Positions 8,859 through 20,043 are shown, counted from the stretch's first letter. The stretch: DNA of 64,000 bases from Micromonospora marina (GCF_900091565.1 NZ_FMCV01000005.1:124964-188963), one strand, 5' to 3'. The notes: generated by a model not told the origin, from the letters alone. A program made the numbers and translations.

Positions 8859-9716
8859 TCACCGGCCGGACGTGCCACCGGTCGCGACCGGACGGTCCGG
8901 GTCGGCCACCCACTCGCTCCACGAGCCGACGTACAACGCGGCGTCCGGACGACCGGCCAGGTGCAGCGCGAGCACCGCCTGCGCGGCGGTCACCCCGGAG
9001 CCGCAGTACGCGCCGACCGGGGCGTCCGCGTCCACTCCGGCGGCGGCGAACCGCTCCCGGAGCGCCTCGGCGGCGGGGAACCGCCCCTGCGTGACGTACT
9101 CCGGGGCGGGCAGGTTGACAGCGCCCGGCACGTGCCCGGCGACCGGGTCGACCGGCTCGTGCTCGCCCCGGTAGCGCGGCGCGGCCCGGACGTCGATCAG
9201 CACGCCGGGCTCGGCGACGGCGAGCCGGGCGGCCTGCGCGGCGTCCAGCACCGGCAGGGCGCCGGGCGTCACCGTCACGTCGCCCGGAACGGGAGCGGGC
9301 ACGCTCGTGTCGACCGGCAGGCCGGCGGCCGTCCAGGCCGGGAAGCCGCCGTGCAGCACCCGCACCTGCCGGTGCCCGGCCCAGCGCAGCGTCCACCAGG
9401 CGCGGGCGGCGGACATGCCGTCGCCGCCGTCGTACACCACCACCGGATGACCGGCGCGGACGCCCGCGGCCCGCAACGCGGCCTGCAACGCCGCCGGGTC
9501 CGGAAGCGGGTGCCGGCCGGCGGCGCCGGGCGGCCCGCACAGCTCGGTGTCCAGGTCGACGAAGACGGCGCCGGGCAGGTGGCCTGCGGTGTGGTCGTCG
9601 CGGCCGGGCGGGCCGGTCAGCCGCCAGCGGACGTCGAGCAGGGTCGGCGGGTCGGCGTGATCGAGTTCGGCGGCGAGCCGGTCGGGCTCGACCAGCAGGT
9701 CTGCGGTGGCGGACAT
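8859..9716 (-). CDS. Tandem-rhodanese sulfurtransferase
   Basis: A 285-aa sulfurtransferase with two rhodanese modules. The first (about 1-135) lacks a catalytic Cys in its loop and carries YDGGDGMSA instead. The second (about 150-280) has the active CGSGVTA loop. The family transfers sulfur from thiosulfate or 3-mercaptopyruvate to cyanide or thiol acceptors. The CGSGV(T/S)A loop is typical of the mercaptopyruvate-type enzymes, but the substrate is not certain. The ATG start is divergent from the ideR-like gene with a 97-bp intergenic region. Confidence 0.9.
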   Translation of the reverse strand: MSATADLLVEPDRLAAELDHADPPTLLDVRWRLTGPPGRDDHTAGHLPGAVFVDLDTELCGPPGAAGRHPLPDPAALQAALRAAGVRAGHPVVVYDGGDGMSAARAWWTLRWAGHRQVRVLHGGFPAWTAAGLPVDTSVPAPVPGDVTVTPGALPVLDAAQAARLAVAEPGVLIDVRAAPRYRGEHEPVDPVAGHVPGAVNLPAPEYVTQGRFPAAEALRERFAAAGVDADAPVGAYCGSGVTAAQAVLALHLAGRPDAALYVGSWSEWVADPDRPVATGGTSGR

Positions 9717-9775
9717 GCGGTCCAGTCAACACCATTCGACGCGCCACCTCCGGCTTGGCCTGCGTCGATGGTCGG

Positions 9776-9790
9776 TGGTAGCGGGTACCA
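9776..9790 (+). promoter_or_regulatory. Short inverted repeat upstream of ideR-like gene
   Basis: TGGTA-GCGGG-TACCA is a perfect 5-bp inverted repeat 24 bp before the ideR-like GTG, in the region divergent from the rhodanese gene. It does not match the TTAGGTTAGGCTAACCTAA iron box. TACCAT (9786-9791) could serve as a -10. Weak evidence. Confidence 0.25.
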
Positions 9791-9813
9791 TCGGAGCCCA
9801 GGAGGCCGCAGAC

Positions 9814-10500
9814 GTGAAGCACGACCTTGTTGACACCACTGAGATGTACCTGCGCACCATCCTCGAACTCGAGGAGGAGGGCGTGCCGCCGCTTCGTGCC
9901 CGCATCGCCGAGCGGCTGAAGCAGAGCGGTCCGACCGTGAGCCAGACCGTCGCCCGCATGGAGCGCGACGGCCTGCTCACCGTCGAGGGCGACCGGCATC
10001 TGACCCTCACGCCGCAGGGCCGCAACACCGCCGTGTCGGTGATGCGCAAGCACCGGCTGGCCGAGCTGCTGCTGGTGAACGTGATCGGGATGCCCTACGA
10101 GGAGGCCCACGAGGAGGCCTGCCGGTGGGAGCACGTGATGAGCGACGCGGTGGAGAAGCGGGTCTTCGACCTGCTCAACCGCCCGACCCGCTCGCCGTAC
10201 GGCAACCCGATCCCGGGCCTGGCGGAGCTGGGCGACCCGGGGCAGACGCCTGCCGACGCCGTCGAGGGCGAGCGCAACCTGGCCTTCCCCGGCCTGTCCG
10301 GCCCGGTCGTGGTGCGGCGGATCTGCGAGAGCGTGCAGACCGACTCGGACGTGCTCCGGCAGTTGCACGCCGCCGGCGTCGACCCGGGCGCGACGGTGAC
10401 TGTGGCGCAGGAACGCGACGCCGTCTCCATCGACCGCTCCGGTGACCGGGTACGCCTGCCCCGTGAGGTGGCGTCCCGGGTGTTCGTCGCGGCCCGCTGA
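9814..10500 (+). CDS. ideR: DtxR/IdeR iron-dependent transcriptional regulator
   Basis: A 228-aa cytoplasmic Fe(II)-activated repressor. The N-terminal winged helix includes the recognition helix in SGPTVSQTVARMERDGL (38-54). Metal ligands are all present with a +1 offset from the known numbering: Met11, His80, Glu84, His99, Cys103, Glu106 and His107. A C-terminal SH3-like domain (about 150-228) marks it as the full-length DtxR/IdeR type rather than the short MntR type. The GTG at 9814 has AGGAGG 8 nt upstream. It probably represses siderophore and iron-uptake genes when iron is sufficient; no target is visible in the window. Confidence 0.93.
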   Translation: MKHDLVDTTEMYLRTILELEEEGVPPLRARIAERLKQSGPTVSQTVARMERDGLLTVEGDRHLTLTPQGRNTAVSVMRKHRLAELLLVNVIGMPYEEAHEEACRWEHVMSDAVEKRVFDLLNRPTRSPYGNPIPGLAELGDPGQTPADAVEGERNLAFPGLSGPVVVRRICESVQTDSDVLRQLHAAGVDPGATVTVAQERDAVSIDRSGDRVRLPREVASRVFVAAR

Positions 10501-10506
10501 TCGTCC

Positions 10507-10585
10507 GGCAGCTCTGGCCTGCGGTCAGAGCTGCCGGTACGACCTTCGGTCAGAGCTGCCGGTACGACCTTCGGTCAGAGCTGCC
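10507..10585. repeat. Terminator hairpin and 25-bp tandem repeat between convergent genes
   Basis: GGCAGCTCTG (10507-10516) pairs with CAGAGCTGCC (10527-10536) to form a 10-bp stem between the convergent ideR and lipoprotein genes. The right arm is part of a 25-bp unit (core CGGTCAGAGCTGCCGGTACG) repeated at 10522, 10547 and, partly, 10572. The third copy contains the lipoprotein stop codon (10575-10577), so the unit has duplicated the 3' end of that gene outward. Confidence 0.75.
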
Positions 10586-11123
10586 CTGTGTCGATCACCT
10601 TCGCCAGCGTGACCAGCTTGCCGGCCGTCTTGTCCACCTCCGCCGTCGCGATGCCGGGCGGGGCGGTCCAGCGCAGGGTGGCGAGCTGTCCCTCGGTGTC
10701 CAGCCAGCCGACCTCGGCGGCCGGGCCGGACTTCGCGGTCTTGGGCAGCGTGTGCCGGTAGGCGGCCTTGCCCAGCTTGCTGATCTTCGCCGCGCCGCTC
10801 GGCTGCACGTCCAGGGTGAACGTCGCCGCGTCGATCGACGTCTCGGTCACCGACAGCGTCAGCTCCGGCAGCACCGCCCCGGCCGACCGGACCAGGCAGG
10901 TGTGGGTGTCGCCCCGCTCGGTGGCCGCCGCCACGTCGAACGTGCCGCCGGTGTGCTCGGCGATCACCGCGAAGTCGAGCAGCCGGCACGCCCCGCCCGA
11001 GGACGCCGCCGCGACCGGCACCGGCGAGGGCGGGGGCGGCGGCCCGGCCTCGGTCGGCCCCTCGTCGGCGCAGCCGGCGGCGAGCAGGGCGGCCGGAACG
11101 ACCAGCCAGATACGGGCACGCAC
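10575..11123 (-). CDS. Putative lipoprotein of unknown function
   Basis: A 182-aa exported protein. The GTG at 11123 is chosen because GGAGG lies about 7 nt upstream. It opens with a short basic stretch, a hydrophobic segment (IWLVVPAALLAAG) and a lipobox LAAGC, followed by a Pro-rich linker (PPPPPSPVP), so it should be lipid-anchored on the outer face of the membrane. The globular part has two cysteines (in GACRLLDF and HTCLVR) that may form a disulfide. This layout resembles small actinobacterial DUF3558-like lipoproteins, but I do not recognise the family securely. No function is inferred. Confidence 0.75.
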   Translation of the reverse strand: MRARIWLVVPAALLAAGCADEGPTEAGPPPPPSPVPVAAASSGGACRLLDFAVIAEHTGGTFDVAAATERGDTHTCLVRSAGAVLPELTLSVTETSIDAATFTLDVQPSGAAKISKLGKAAYRHTLPKTAKSGPAAEVGWLDTEGQLATLRWTAPPGIATAEVDKTAGKLVTLAKVIDTGQL

Positions 11124-11210
11124 GGGAGACCTCCGCGGTCGGCGGCGGGTCCGGCCCGCCAGAGTTCCGTCGGACACCGTACGGTGCGCCCCAGCGGGGA
11201 CGGAAGCCCC

Positions 11211-11444
11211 CTAATCGGCCACGTACGGACAGTGCCGGCAGCCTCGCCCGCAGCACGTGCCGCGCCGGGCCAGAAACCCGGCGCTGAGCACGAACAACCC
11301 GGTCTCCGGGTCCAGGTAACCGGCATCCCCGGCGGCCAGGGCGGCGGCGTGCGCGGCGAGAATCCGCTCCCGCCCGGGGTGATCCGGCGACAGCCGGGAC
11401 GGGTGCGGTTCGGTAAGGGGCCGGTCCGCCGGCTCGTCACGCAC
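11211..11444 (-). CDS. DUF5522-like small cysteine-rich protein
   Basis: A 77-aa protein ending in a CC-x2-GCRHCPY cluster, the hallmark of the DUF5522 family. Four closely spaced cysteines suggest zinc or Fe-S binding. The middle (HPGRERILAAHAAALAAGDAGYLDPETGLFVL) is the conserved family body, split here between residues about 22 and 54. The function is unknown. The start is a GTG with no strong ribosome binding site. It is divergent from the ECF sigma gene. Confidence 0.75.
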   Translation of the reverse strand: MRDEPADRPLTEPHPSRLSPDHPGRERILAAHAAALAAGDAGYLDPETGLFVLSAGFLARRGTCCGRGCRHCPYVAD

Positions 11445-11627
11445 CGCTGAAGTCTACGGAGGGCGCCCTCGCGAGGTCGACACCACCGGCATCCGCCCCG
11501 TCGCAATGGTCTCGCCGAGGGCGATGCTCACGCCGGTGTCGGCGTCGCGCCGGCTGCCCGGGAGGGGCACCACGACCGGACCGCGGCCCGCCGTGAACCG
11601 GTCGAAGCCGACCGGGCATGAACGGAT

Positions 11628-12236
11628 GTGACGAACAAGATGCACCGGGTCGAGGCCCACGAGCGGGGACATCCCGGGGTCGCGCCGCCCGACGAGCCGT
11701 CGGACGACGACGTGATACGCGCGTCCCTCGCTGAGCCGAAGCGGTTCGGGCCGTTGTTCGACCGGCACGCCCTCCCCGTGCACCGTTATCTGGCTCGCCG
11801 GATCGGTCCGGCGGCGGACGACCTCCTGGCCGAGACCTTCCTGGTCGCATTCCGGCGGAGGGCGTCGTACACCTCGGGCGTCGGGGTACGGCCGTGGCTC
11901 TTCGGGATCGCCACCAACCTCCTGCGCCGGCACGTGCGGACCGAGGAACGCCGCTACCGCGCGCTGGCCCGGCTCGCCGCCGGCGAGTCGACACCGTCGG
12001 TGATCGAGGACGCGATCGACCGGCTGGACGCCGCCGCCCTACGCCGGGACCTGGCCCTGGCGCTGGCCTCGCTGCACCGGCGGGACCGCGACGTGTTGCT
12101 GCTCACCGCATGGGCGGACCTGTCGTACGAGCAGATCGCCGCCGTGCTCGACATCCCGATCGGCACCGTCCGTTCCCGCCTGCACCGTGCCCGCCGACTC
12201 ACCCGACTCGCGCTCGCCCTCGAGGAGCCGACATGA
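11628..12236 (+). CDS. ECF-type RNA polymerase sigma factor
   Basis: An approximately 202-aa sigma-70 of the extracytoplasmic function class. Region 2 covers about 42-110 (FDRHALPVHRYLARRI, then LLAETFLVAFRRR and PWLFGIATNLLRRHVR). Region 4 covers about 140-195 (LTAWADLSYEQIAAVLDIP, GTVRSRLHRARRL). Two starts are possible, GTG 11628 or ATG 11640; neither has a strong Shine-Dalgarno. The stop overlaps the ATG of the next gene (ATGA), a membrane protein that is the natural candidate for its controller. No ECF-type promoter was recognised upstream. Confidence 0.9.
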   Translation: MTNKMHRVEAHERGHPGVAPPDEPSDDDVIRASLAEPKRFGPLFDRHALPVHRYLARRIGPAADDLLAETFLVAFRRRASYTSGVGVRPWLFGIATNLLRRHVRTEERRYRALARLAAGESTPSVIEDAIDRLDAAALRRDLALALASLHRRDRDVLLLTAWADLSYEQIAAVLDIPIGTVRSRLHRARRLTRLALALEEPT

Positions 12237-13183
12237 ACGAGATCAACCTGCTACGAACGCACGGGCCGGACGCCCCGGAAGCGTCCACCGAGACGCTCCG
12301 CCTCGCGAAGGACCGCCTCGCCCGCGAGTTCGCCGCCGCGCCCGTACGCCGGACCGTCCCGCCGCTGCGGCGTCGGACGCTCCTGGTGGCAGCCGGGGCC
12401 ACGGTGGTGGCCGGGGCGGGCGTGGGCCTCGCGGTACGTCCGCTCGGTCCGGCGGAGCCGTTGACCCTGGTGGCTACCACGATCCCGGAGTTTCCGCTGA
12501 CCCTGCGGTCGCGGCCGGCGACGCTGAGCCCACCTCGCTACAGCTACGCTCCGGGCCAGTTTCTCGCCGTGTTCCTGTCCCGCAGCACCACCGACGACGT
12601 CTACCTCCTCGTCGGGGACAGCCGACCGGCGCCGATCGCGACGACGTCACGCCCGGTGACCGTCGCAGGCCGCCCGGCCGAGATCTACGAGGAGTCGAAC
12701 CCCGGCGGACCCCGCCGGCTCGCCATGTCGTGGGAACGCACGCCCGGTCAGTGGGTGTCGCTGACCGGCCACCGCAGGTTCGCCGACGACGCGGCGCTGC
12801 TCCGGCTGGCCGAGCACCTCGTCGACGAGCCGCAGCAGGTGCCGCTGCGGGTCCGGCTGGCGCCGCGCGGTTGGCGGGTCGCCATGTTCAAGGACGACAC
12901 CATCCTGACCCTGCAGGGCGGCTCCCCCGACGAGACGCTCACCGTGCAGGTGGTGCCGCGCCGTGATCCGGACCTTCTGCTCAACGTGACGGGAGCCCGG
13001 GAGGAGCGAAGAGTCACGGTGGGCGGCCGGGAAGCGCGGCTGATCCGCGCCGACGACATGTGGTTCCTGCAGGCCGAGGTCACGGGCGGGGCGGTGGTCA
13101 ACCTGCAGGCGCCGTTACGGCTCTCCGCCGGGCAGGTCATCGCGATCGCCGAGCAGATATCGGTGACTCCGCGCCGGGCCTGA
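12233..13183 (+). CDS. Membrane-anchored partner of the ECF sigma factor, unknown function
   Basis: A 316-aa protein. The first ~50 residues are cytoplasmic, hydrophilic and Arg-rich. One membrane segment follows (TLLVAAGATVVAGAGVGLAV, about residues 50-69), then about 245 extracytoplasmic residues of mostly beta character. There is no zinc-binding anti-sigma motif (HxxxCxxC). The arrangement, with an ATG overlapping the sigma stop, is that of a sigma factor and its membrane regulator, as in CU044_5270-type pairs of actinomycetes. Anti-sigma activity is an inference from position and topology, not from a recognised domain. Confidence 0.6.
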   Translation: MNEINLLRTHGPDAPEASTETLRLAKDRLAREFAAAPVRRTVPPLRRRTLLVAAGATVVAGAGVGLAVRPLGPAEPLTLVATTIPEFPLTLRSRPATLSPPRYSYAPGQFLAVFLSRSTTDDVYLLVGDSRPAPIATTSRPVTVAGRPAEIYEESNPGGPRRLAMSWERTPGQWVSLTGHRRFADDAALLRLAEHLVDEPQQVPLRVRLAPRGWRVAMFKDDTILTLQGGSPDETLTVQVVPRRDPDLLLNVTGAREERRVTVGGREARLIRADDMWFLQAEVTGGAVVNLQAPLRLSAGQVIAIAEQISVTPRRA

Positions 13184-13224
13184 CCGGACGCTGCCGGCCC
13201 GGTTTTCGTCGTCAGCGTCCGGTC
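13182..13224. terminator. Bidirectional hairpin between convergent genes
   Basis: GACCGGACGCTG (13182-13193) pairs perfectly with CAGCGTCCGGTC (13213-13224), a 12-bp stem with a 19-nt loop. It starts within the stop codon of the ECF partner gene and serves the convergent methyltransferase gene too. Confidence 0.7.
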
Positions 13225-13238
13225 GAGCCGCGTCCGAT

Positions 13239-13880
13239 TCAGTCGGCCGGGCGCTGCGCGAGCAGGAACGCCTGAGCCTGCCGCTCGCCGTCGGCCGGCG
13301 CGCGGACCATCGTCGCCGTCACCGCGAATCCGGCCGCCGCGAGCTGCGCGGTCAGCCGCTCCGGCGACAGCCAGTAGACGTCGTACCGGACGGGATGGCC
13401 GTACGCCCGCTCCCGCCGGTCCCGCCGGTCACCGGCCTTCACCGCGAGCAGCAGGTGACCGCCCGGGGCGAGCACCCGGCGGAAGCCGGCGAACACCTCG
13501 GGCAGCAGGTCGGGTGGCAGGTGGATCAGCGAGTACCAGGAGACCAGCCCGGCCAGCGACCCGTCCGGCGCGGTGAGCTCGGTGAGCGAGCCGACCTCGA
13601 AGCGCAGGTCCGGACAGGCGCGGCGGGCCACCGCCACCATGCCGGGCGACAGGTCGACCCCGCTGATGTCGAGGCCGAGCCGGTGCAGGTGGGCGGTGAC
13701 GCGGCCGGTGCCGCAGCCCACCTCCAGCACGGGTCGGCCCGGCCCGACCGTTTCGGCGAACGCCGTGAGCAGTGCCCGGTCCAGCGGCGGCTCCACCACG
13801 TCGGGCAGCAGCCGCGCGTAGTCCTCGGCGACTGTGTCGTAGGCGGTGCGCGTCTCGACCAGCCAGGCGGGTTCGGTCAC
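13239..13880 (-). CDS. Class I SAM-dependent methyltransferase
   Basis: A 213-aa methyltransferase of the ubiE/small-molecule type. The N-terminal helix has the typical Y-DTVAEDYARLLPDV cap. Motif I is VLEVGCGTGRVTAHL, followed by GVDLSPGMVAVAR and the motif around LVSWYSLIHLPP. The acceptor is unknown. It starts at GTG 13880 with a GC-rich weak ribosome binding site. Downstream it converges on the ECF partner gene. Upstream lies a family B hairpin repeat. Confidence 0.88.
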   Translation of the reverse strand: MTEPAWLVETRTAYDTVAEDYARLLPDVVEPPLDRALLTAFAETVGPGRPVLEVGCGTGRVTAHLHRLGLDISGVDLSPGMVAVARRACPDLRFEVGSLTELTAPDGSLAGLVSWYSLIHLPPDLLPEVFAGFRRVLAPGGHLLLAVKAGDRRDRRERAYGHPVRYDVYWLSPERLTAQLAAAGFAVTATMVRAPADGERQAQAFLLAQRPAD

Positions 13881-13929
13881 GCCCGCCGACCCTAATAGAC
13901 GCCTGCCGTCCGCGCCCGGCGCGACCTTC

Positions 13930-13990
13930 GTCGATCATGAAGTTGGCGGGCGTCGTATCGGCGTGTCGCGCCGTCAACTTCGTGATCGAC
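13930..13990. repeat. Dispersed hairpin repeat family B, copy 1
   Basis: GTCGATCATGAAGTTGGCGG (13930-13949) pairs with the segment at 13971-13990 at 18 of 20 positions. It shares the GATCATGAAGTTGGCGGGCG core with the copy at 39929. It lies between the starts of one gene and the 3' end of another on the minus strand. Confidence 0.8.
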
Positions 13991-14011
13991 GAGGACGGGC
14001 CCGCTTCGGGG

Positions 14012-14695
14012 TCAGCGGAACCAGGTGATGGACTGGCCGTGGCCCGTCGTCCACGCGACCGGGCGGCCGTCTTGGGCCAGGACGTTGTGGAAACCGTCCG
14101 CGGGCGGCTCCGGCAAGTCGGCGAGTGGCAGCACGGACGGATCCTCGTTGGCGATCCAGTGGCCCGGCAACGTGCGTACCAGCGCGGTGAACGCGTCCCG
14201 GCGGGCCTTCGGCACCTGGTAGAGCACCGAACTGTGGAACACCACGAGCGTCGCCCCGGCCGGAGCACGCGCCGCCAGCGCCGGCAGGTCGTCGACCAGG
14301 TCTCCGCGTACCAGCAGGGGCGGATCGGCCGCCGCGACCGCCGCCGCGGCGCGCAACCGCTCCCGGCGGTGCCGGTGCTCCGGCCAGATCAGCGCCTCCA
14401 GCCAGGCCACGTCGGCCGGGTCGGTGACGTCGAGCGGGTTCACGTCCAGCCCGGCCCGCCACACCACCTCCGGGCGCCGCGCCGGCGGATCCACGCCCGT
14501 CAGGACGCAGTCGAGCACCGGCAGCCGCACCACCCCGAACAGCAGGTTCGGCTGACGCTTGGCCGGCGGCAGCGTGTCGAGCAGGGCGAGCAGCTCCGGG
14601 TCACCGGCGACCGTCCGCGACAACCGCTCGTACGCCGGGGACACGCCGCGCGTCTCACGCTCCGCGAAGACCCGGTAGATGTCGGCAGTACTCAT
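14012..14695 (-). CDS. DUF2332-family protein, apparently shortened internally
   Basis: A 227-aa DUF2332 protein. The N-terminal block (YRVFAERETRGVSPAYERL to LPPAKRQPN) and the C-terminal block (PEVVWRAGLDVNPLDVTD to LPGHWIANED) both match the family as I know it. Family members are about 300-350 aa and carry a central LLEVGASAGLCL-type segment that resembles a SAM-binding loop. That segment is absent here: residue 57 (LLFGVVR) runs directly into LPVLDC. An in-frame deletion of roughly 90-100 codons near 14525 is the simplest explanation. The protein may be inactive or a natural short variant. The function of the family is unknown. Confidence 0.75.
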   Translation of the reverse strand: MSTADIYRVFAERETRGVSPAYERLSRTVAGDPELLALLDTLPPAKRQPNLLFGVVRLPVLDCVLTGVDPPARRPEVVWRAGLDVNPLDVTDPADVAWLEALIWPEHRHRRERLRAAAAVAAADPPLLVRGDLVDDLPALAARAPAGATLVVFHSSVLYQVPKARRDAFTALVRTLPGHWIANEDPSVLPLADLPEPPADGFHNVLAQDGRPVAWTTGHGQSITWFR

Positions 14696-14767
14696 CCCGT
14701 GAGCATTCCGGTCCGCGTACCCGATGGTCTGTGACCGCCCGCACCCGGACGCGCAGGCGTACGACGG

Positions 14768-16105
14768 TCAGCGCGACAGCATCCGGCGGACCCGGCTGCC
14801 CACCGCCTGCTTGACCTGCTCGCGCAACGGCTTTGCGCGGCGTGTCTTGAGCTTCTGCTGCAGCGTCCGGTTCTCGTCCCGCAGCCACTGCATGCGCGCC
14901 AGCAGTTCCTCCGTGGTGTGGGCGGAGGCCGGCCGGACCGCCGGCGGGTAGACGGTGCGGCGGACCTGCTCGTCGAAGCGGGTGGCGCTGTCCCCGTCGG
15001 CGAACGACAGGCCGAGGTCGTGCTTGGCGAGGAACGCGGTGATCCGCGCGAAGCGCTCCTTGTGGCCCTCGTTCAGGGCCGTGTAGTCGGCTTCCTCGTA
15101 GAGTCGCGCGGCGTCCACGTCGGCCGGCACGTCGCGCATCAGCCGGTGCGGGATGTCGAAGTAGCGGGCCAGTTCCAGGGTGCGCGAGTCGTGGGCGAGG
15201 AGATAACCGGGCGTGCCCGAGATCAGCGCCGTGATGGTGCCGTGGATCCGGGTGCCGAAGGCGAAGTCGAACCCGGAGAGGTACTCGATCCAGGGCCACG
15301 GGTCCACGAACATCCGCACCTTGTCCTCGGCGAAGAGCGGGTGTGAGGTGTGGATCGGCAGGTCGTCGGTCTTGCCCCGCAACTTCGGTTCGTCGCCGTA
15401 GAGCAGGGTGCCGAGGGTGTACAGGCCCTGGGCCAGGTAGCGCAGGTTCGGGTAGCGCTGGTGGTGGTGGCGGACGAGCGGGGCCAACGCGCGGACGTAC
15501 GGCGAGATGACGAACGCGAGCCGGTCCTCGGGGCCCAGGGTCGCCTTCATCTTCTCGACCCGGAAGCTGTCGCCGTGCAGGAACATCGACGGGCAGCCGA
15601 TCTGCTCGACGGCCGAGAACCCCAGCGTACGCAGGTAGCTCTCGCTGATCTCGCCGCGTACGCCGATGCTGTGCGACCGGTCCAGCACCGCCCGGCAGAA
15701 CGCCTTCACCGGCTCGTCGATCGGGCGCAGGAACTCCCGGTCGCCGTCCACGTCGGTCTGCACACCGACCCCGAGCACCACCACCGGGATCTTGAGCCGC
15801 TCGATCAGCCGGGTCATCGAGATCAGCCGGTTCGTGTAGTCGTGGCGGAACGCGTTCGCCAGCGGGATCACGAAGACGTCGTACTTCTCGTTGATCTCGT
15901 CGGCATCGCGCGGGTCCGCCCGGAACCGCGACGGGGTGATCTCCGCCGCCGAGGTGGACAGCAGCTTGTGCGCGGCGTGGCTGAAGACCAGGTTGCCACT
16001 GTTCTTGCCGATCCAGTCCCGCTCGTAGGTCTCCTCGGCGGTGACGACGTCGAACGGGCCCTTGCGGGCGCGCAACAGGATCCGCTGGTGCATCCGGGTG
16101 TCCAC
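14768..16105 (-). CDS. Polysaccharide pyruvyl transferase family protein
   Basis: An approximately 445-aa protein with a two-lobed GT-B-like fold. The N-terminal lobe contains VVVLGVGVQTDVDGD and IGVRGEISESYLR. The C-terminal lobe has the family hallmark FGTRIHGTITALISGTPGYL. The last ~40 residues are a basic coiled-coil-like tail (WLRDENRTLQQKLKTRR). Members transfer pyruvate from PEP to surface sugars, or act in polysaccharide export without known chemistry. It is not in a visible glycan cluster, so the substrate is open. The start is GTG 16105 or ATG 16093; neither has a clear Shine-Dalgarno. Confidence 0.85.
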   Translation of the reverse strand: MDTRMHQRILLRARKGPFDVVTAEETYERDWIGKNSGNLVFSHAAHKLLSTSAAEITPSRFRADPRDADEINEKYDVFVIPLANAFRHDYTNRLISMTRLIERLKIPVVVLGVGVQTDVDGDREFLRPIDEPVKAFCRAVLDRSHSIGVRGEISESYLRTLGFSAVEQIGCPSMFLHGDSFRVEKMKATLGPEDRLAFVISPYVRALAPLVRHHHQRYPNLRYLAQGLYTLGTLLYGDEPKLRGKTDDLPIHTSHPLFAEDKVRMFVDPWPWIEYLSGFDFAFGTRIHGTITALISGTPGYLLAHDSRTLELARYFDIPHRLMRDVPADVDAARLYEEADYTALNEGHKERFARITAFLAKHDLGLSFADGDSATRFDEQVRRTVYPPAVRPASAHTTEELLARMQWLRDENRTLQQKLKTRRAKPLREQVKQAVGSRVRRMLSR

Positions 16106-16249
16106 CCTTCGTCCCGGACGCCACGGCGCCCGGCGAGGCCGAAGCGGCGCGATCGGCCGGGCACGGCCCCGTTCCGTGCAGGAGCAGAAATCCTATGCCA
16201 TCTCCACGCCGGTCCGGATCCCACCTGCCGGCCGTCACGTCCCTGCCGC

Positions 16250-16286
16250 AGCGACCGCCCGCCCCCTACCGGACCGGGCGGTCGCT
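16250..16286 (-). terminator. Hairpin after nrdJ
   Basis: AGCGACCGCCCG (16250-16261) pairs perfectly with CGGGCGGTCGCT (16275-16286), a 12-bp stem and 13-nt loop, just past the nrdJ stop on the minus strand. The rest of 16106-16299 has no other recognised feature. Confidence 0.65.
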
Positions 16287-16299
16287 GGTCTCCCGACTG

Positions 16300-19167
<2,868 letters not shown>

Positions 19168-19235
19168 GCCCTCGCCCCCCTCGTCGGCAACGGTCACCCA
19201 CCGCGCCTCGTGTACCTGTCAGAAACCGGAAAATG

Positions 19236-19736
19236 TCAGCTGATCGCGCCGGCGGCGTCCGCCGCACCGGCACCGGCGCCCTCCCGGGCGCGCGCGGCGG
19301 CCCGCAGCGTCTCGATCTCGCGCTCGAAGTCGGCGAGCGAGTCGAAGGACCGGTAGACGCTGGCGAACCGCATGTAGGCCACCTCGTCGAGGTCACGCAA
19401 CGGGCCGAGGATGGCCAGGCCCACCTCGTGGCTGGGGATCTCGGCCGCCCCCTTGGCCCGCACGGTCTCCTCGACCTTCTGTGCCAGCAGCGCGATCGAG
19501 TCGTCGTCGACCGGCCTCCCCTGACACGCCTTGCGCACCCCGCCGATGATCTTCGTACGGCTGAACGGCTCGGTCACCCCGCTGCGCTTGACCACCGCGA
19601 GCACCGCCTCCTCGACGGTGGTGAACCGCTTGCCGCACTCCGGGCACGACCGCCGCCGCCGGATGAGCTGGCCGTCGTCGGCCTCCCGCGAGTCGACCAC
19701 CCGGGAGTCGGCGTGCCGGCAGTACGGACACCGCAT
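19236..19736 (-). CDS. nrdR: NrdR transcriptional repressor of ribonucleotide reductases
   Basis: A 166-aa repressor with an N-terminal zinc ribbon (CPYC at 3-6, then CPECGKRF about 31-38) and an ATP-cone (about 49-139; [20 protein letters not shown]) that senses ATP and dATP. The ATG at 19736 has AGGAGG close upstream. NrdR represses nrd genes when dATP is high. Co-transcription with nrdJ and a candidate NrdR box upstream indicate autoregulation. The C-terminus ends in an Ala/Gly-rich tail of about 15 residues. Confidence 0.96.
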   Translation of the reverse strand: MRCPYCRHADSRVVDSREADDGQLIRRRRSCPECGKRFTTVEEAVLAVVKRSGVTEPFSRTKIIGGVRKACQGRPVDDDSIALLAQKVEETVRAKGAAEIPSHEVGLAILGPLRDLDEVAYMRFASVYRSFDSLADFEREIETLRAAARAREGAGAGAADAAGAIS

Positions 19737-19865
19737 TCGCCCGACCTCCTGTCGTCGATCGCGGGCACACCTACCGGCTCCCGGACACGCGTCGACACGG
19801 CGGGGCCATCGTCCGATGACCGTCGCCGGGTGCGCGGTGCGGGAGTGCGTTCGGTAGTTGAACCC

Positions 19866-19906
19866 AACCTGTAGGCAACTTACGCCCGTGTGACTACTAC
19901 ATCTAG
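19866..19906 (-). promoter_or_regulatory. Candidate NrdR box pair upstream of nrdR-nrdJ
   Basis: ACTACATCTAGGGG contains the imperfect palindrome CTACATCTAG (19897-19906), resembling NrdR boxes. A weaker look-alike (CAACCTGTAGGCAAC, about 19865-19879) sits about 31 bp away. Known NrdR sites come in pairs about three helical turns apart. The second box is degenerate. Confidence 0.4.
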
Positions 19907-20043
19907 GGGTCGACCGTATGCCGAACCCCAAGCGAGGTCAAGTTGACCGGCGCGTCCGGCGCGTCATCAGGATCACGTCCGGCGCGACGCCACCGAGGAG
20001 CCCAACGGACCGCCTCCCGCACTGGTCACGGGCGGCCGGGATG

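Noticed and set aside
5109..9174. Very long plus-strand frames (984 aa and 586 aa) opposite patA and acuC
   Set aside because: Composition is that of third-codon GC bias on the wrong strand; the minus-strand proteins have full catalytic motifs.
9776..9790. Iron box before the ideR-like gene
   Set aside because: The inverted repeat does not match the 19-bp DtxR/IdeR consensus; kept only as a weak unspecified site.
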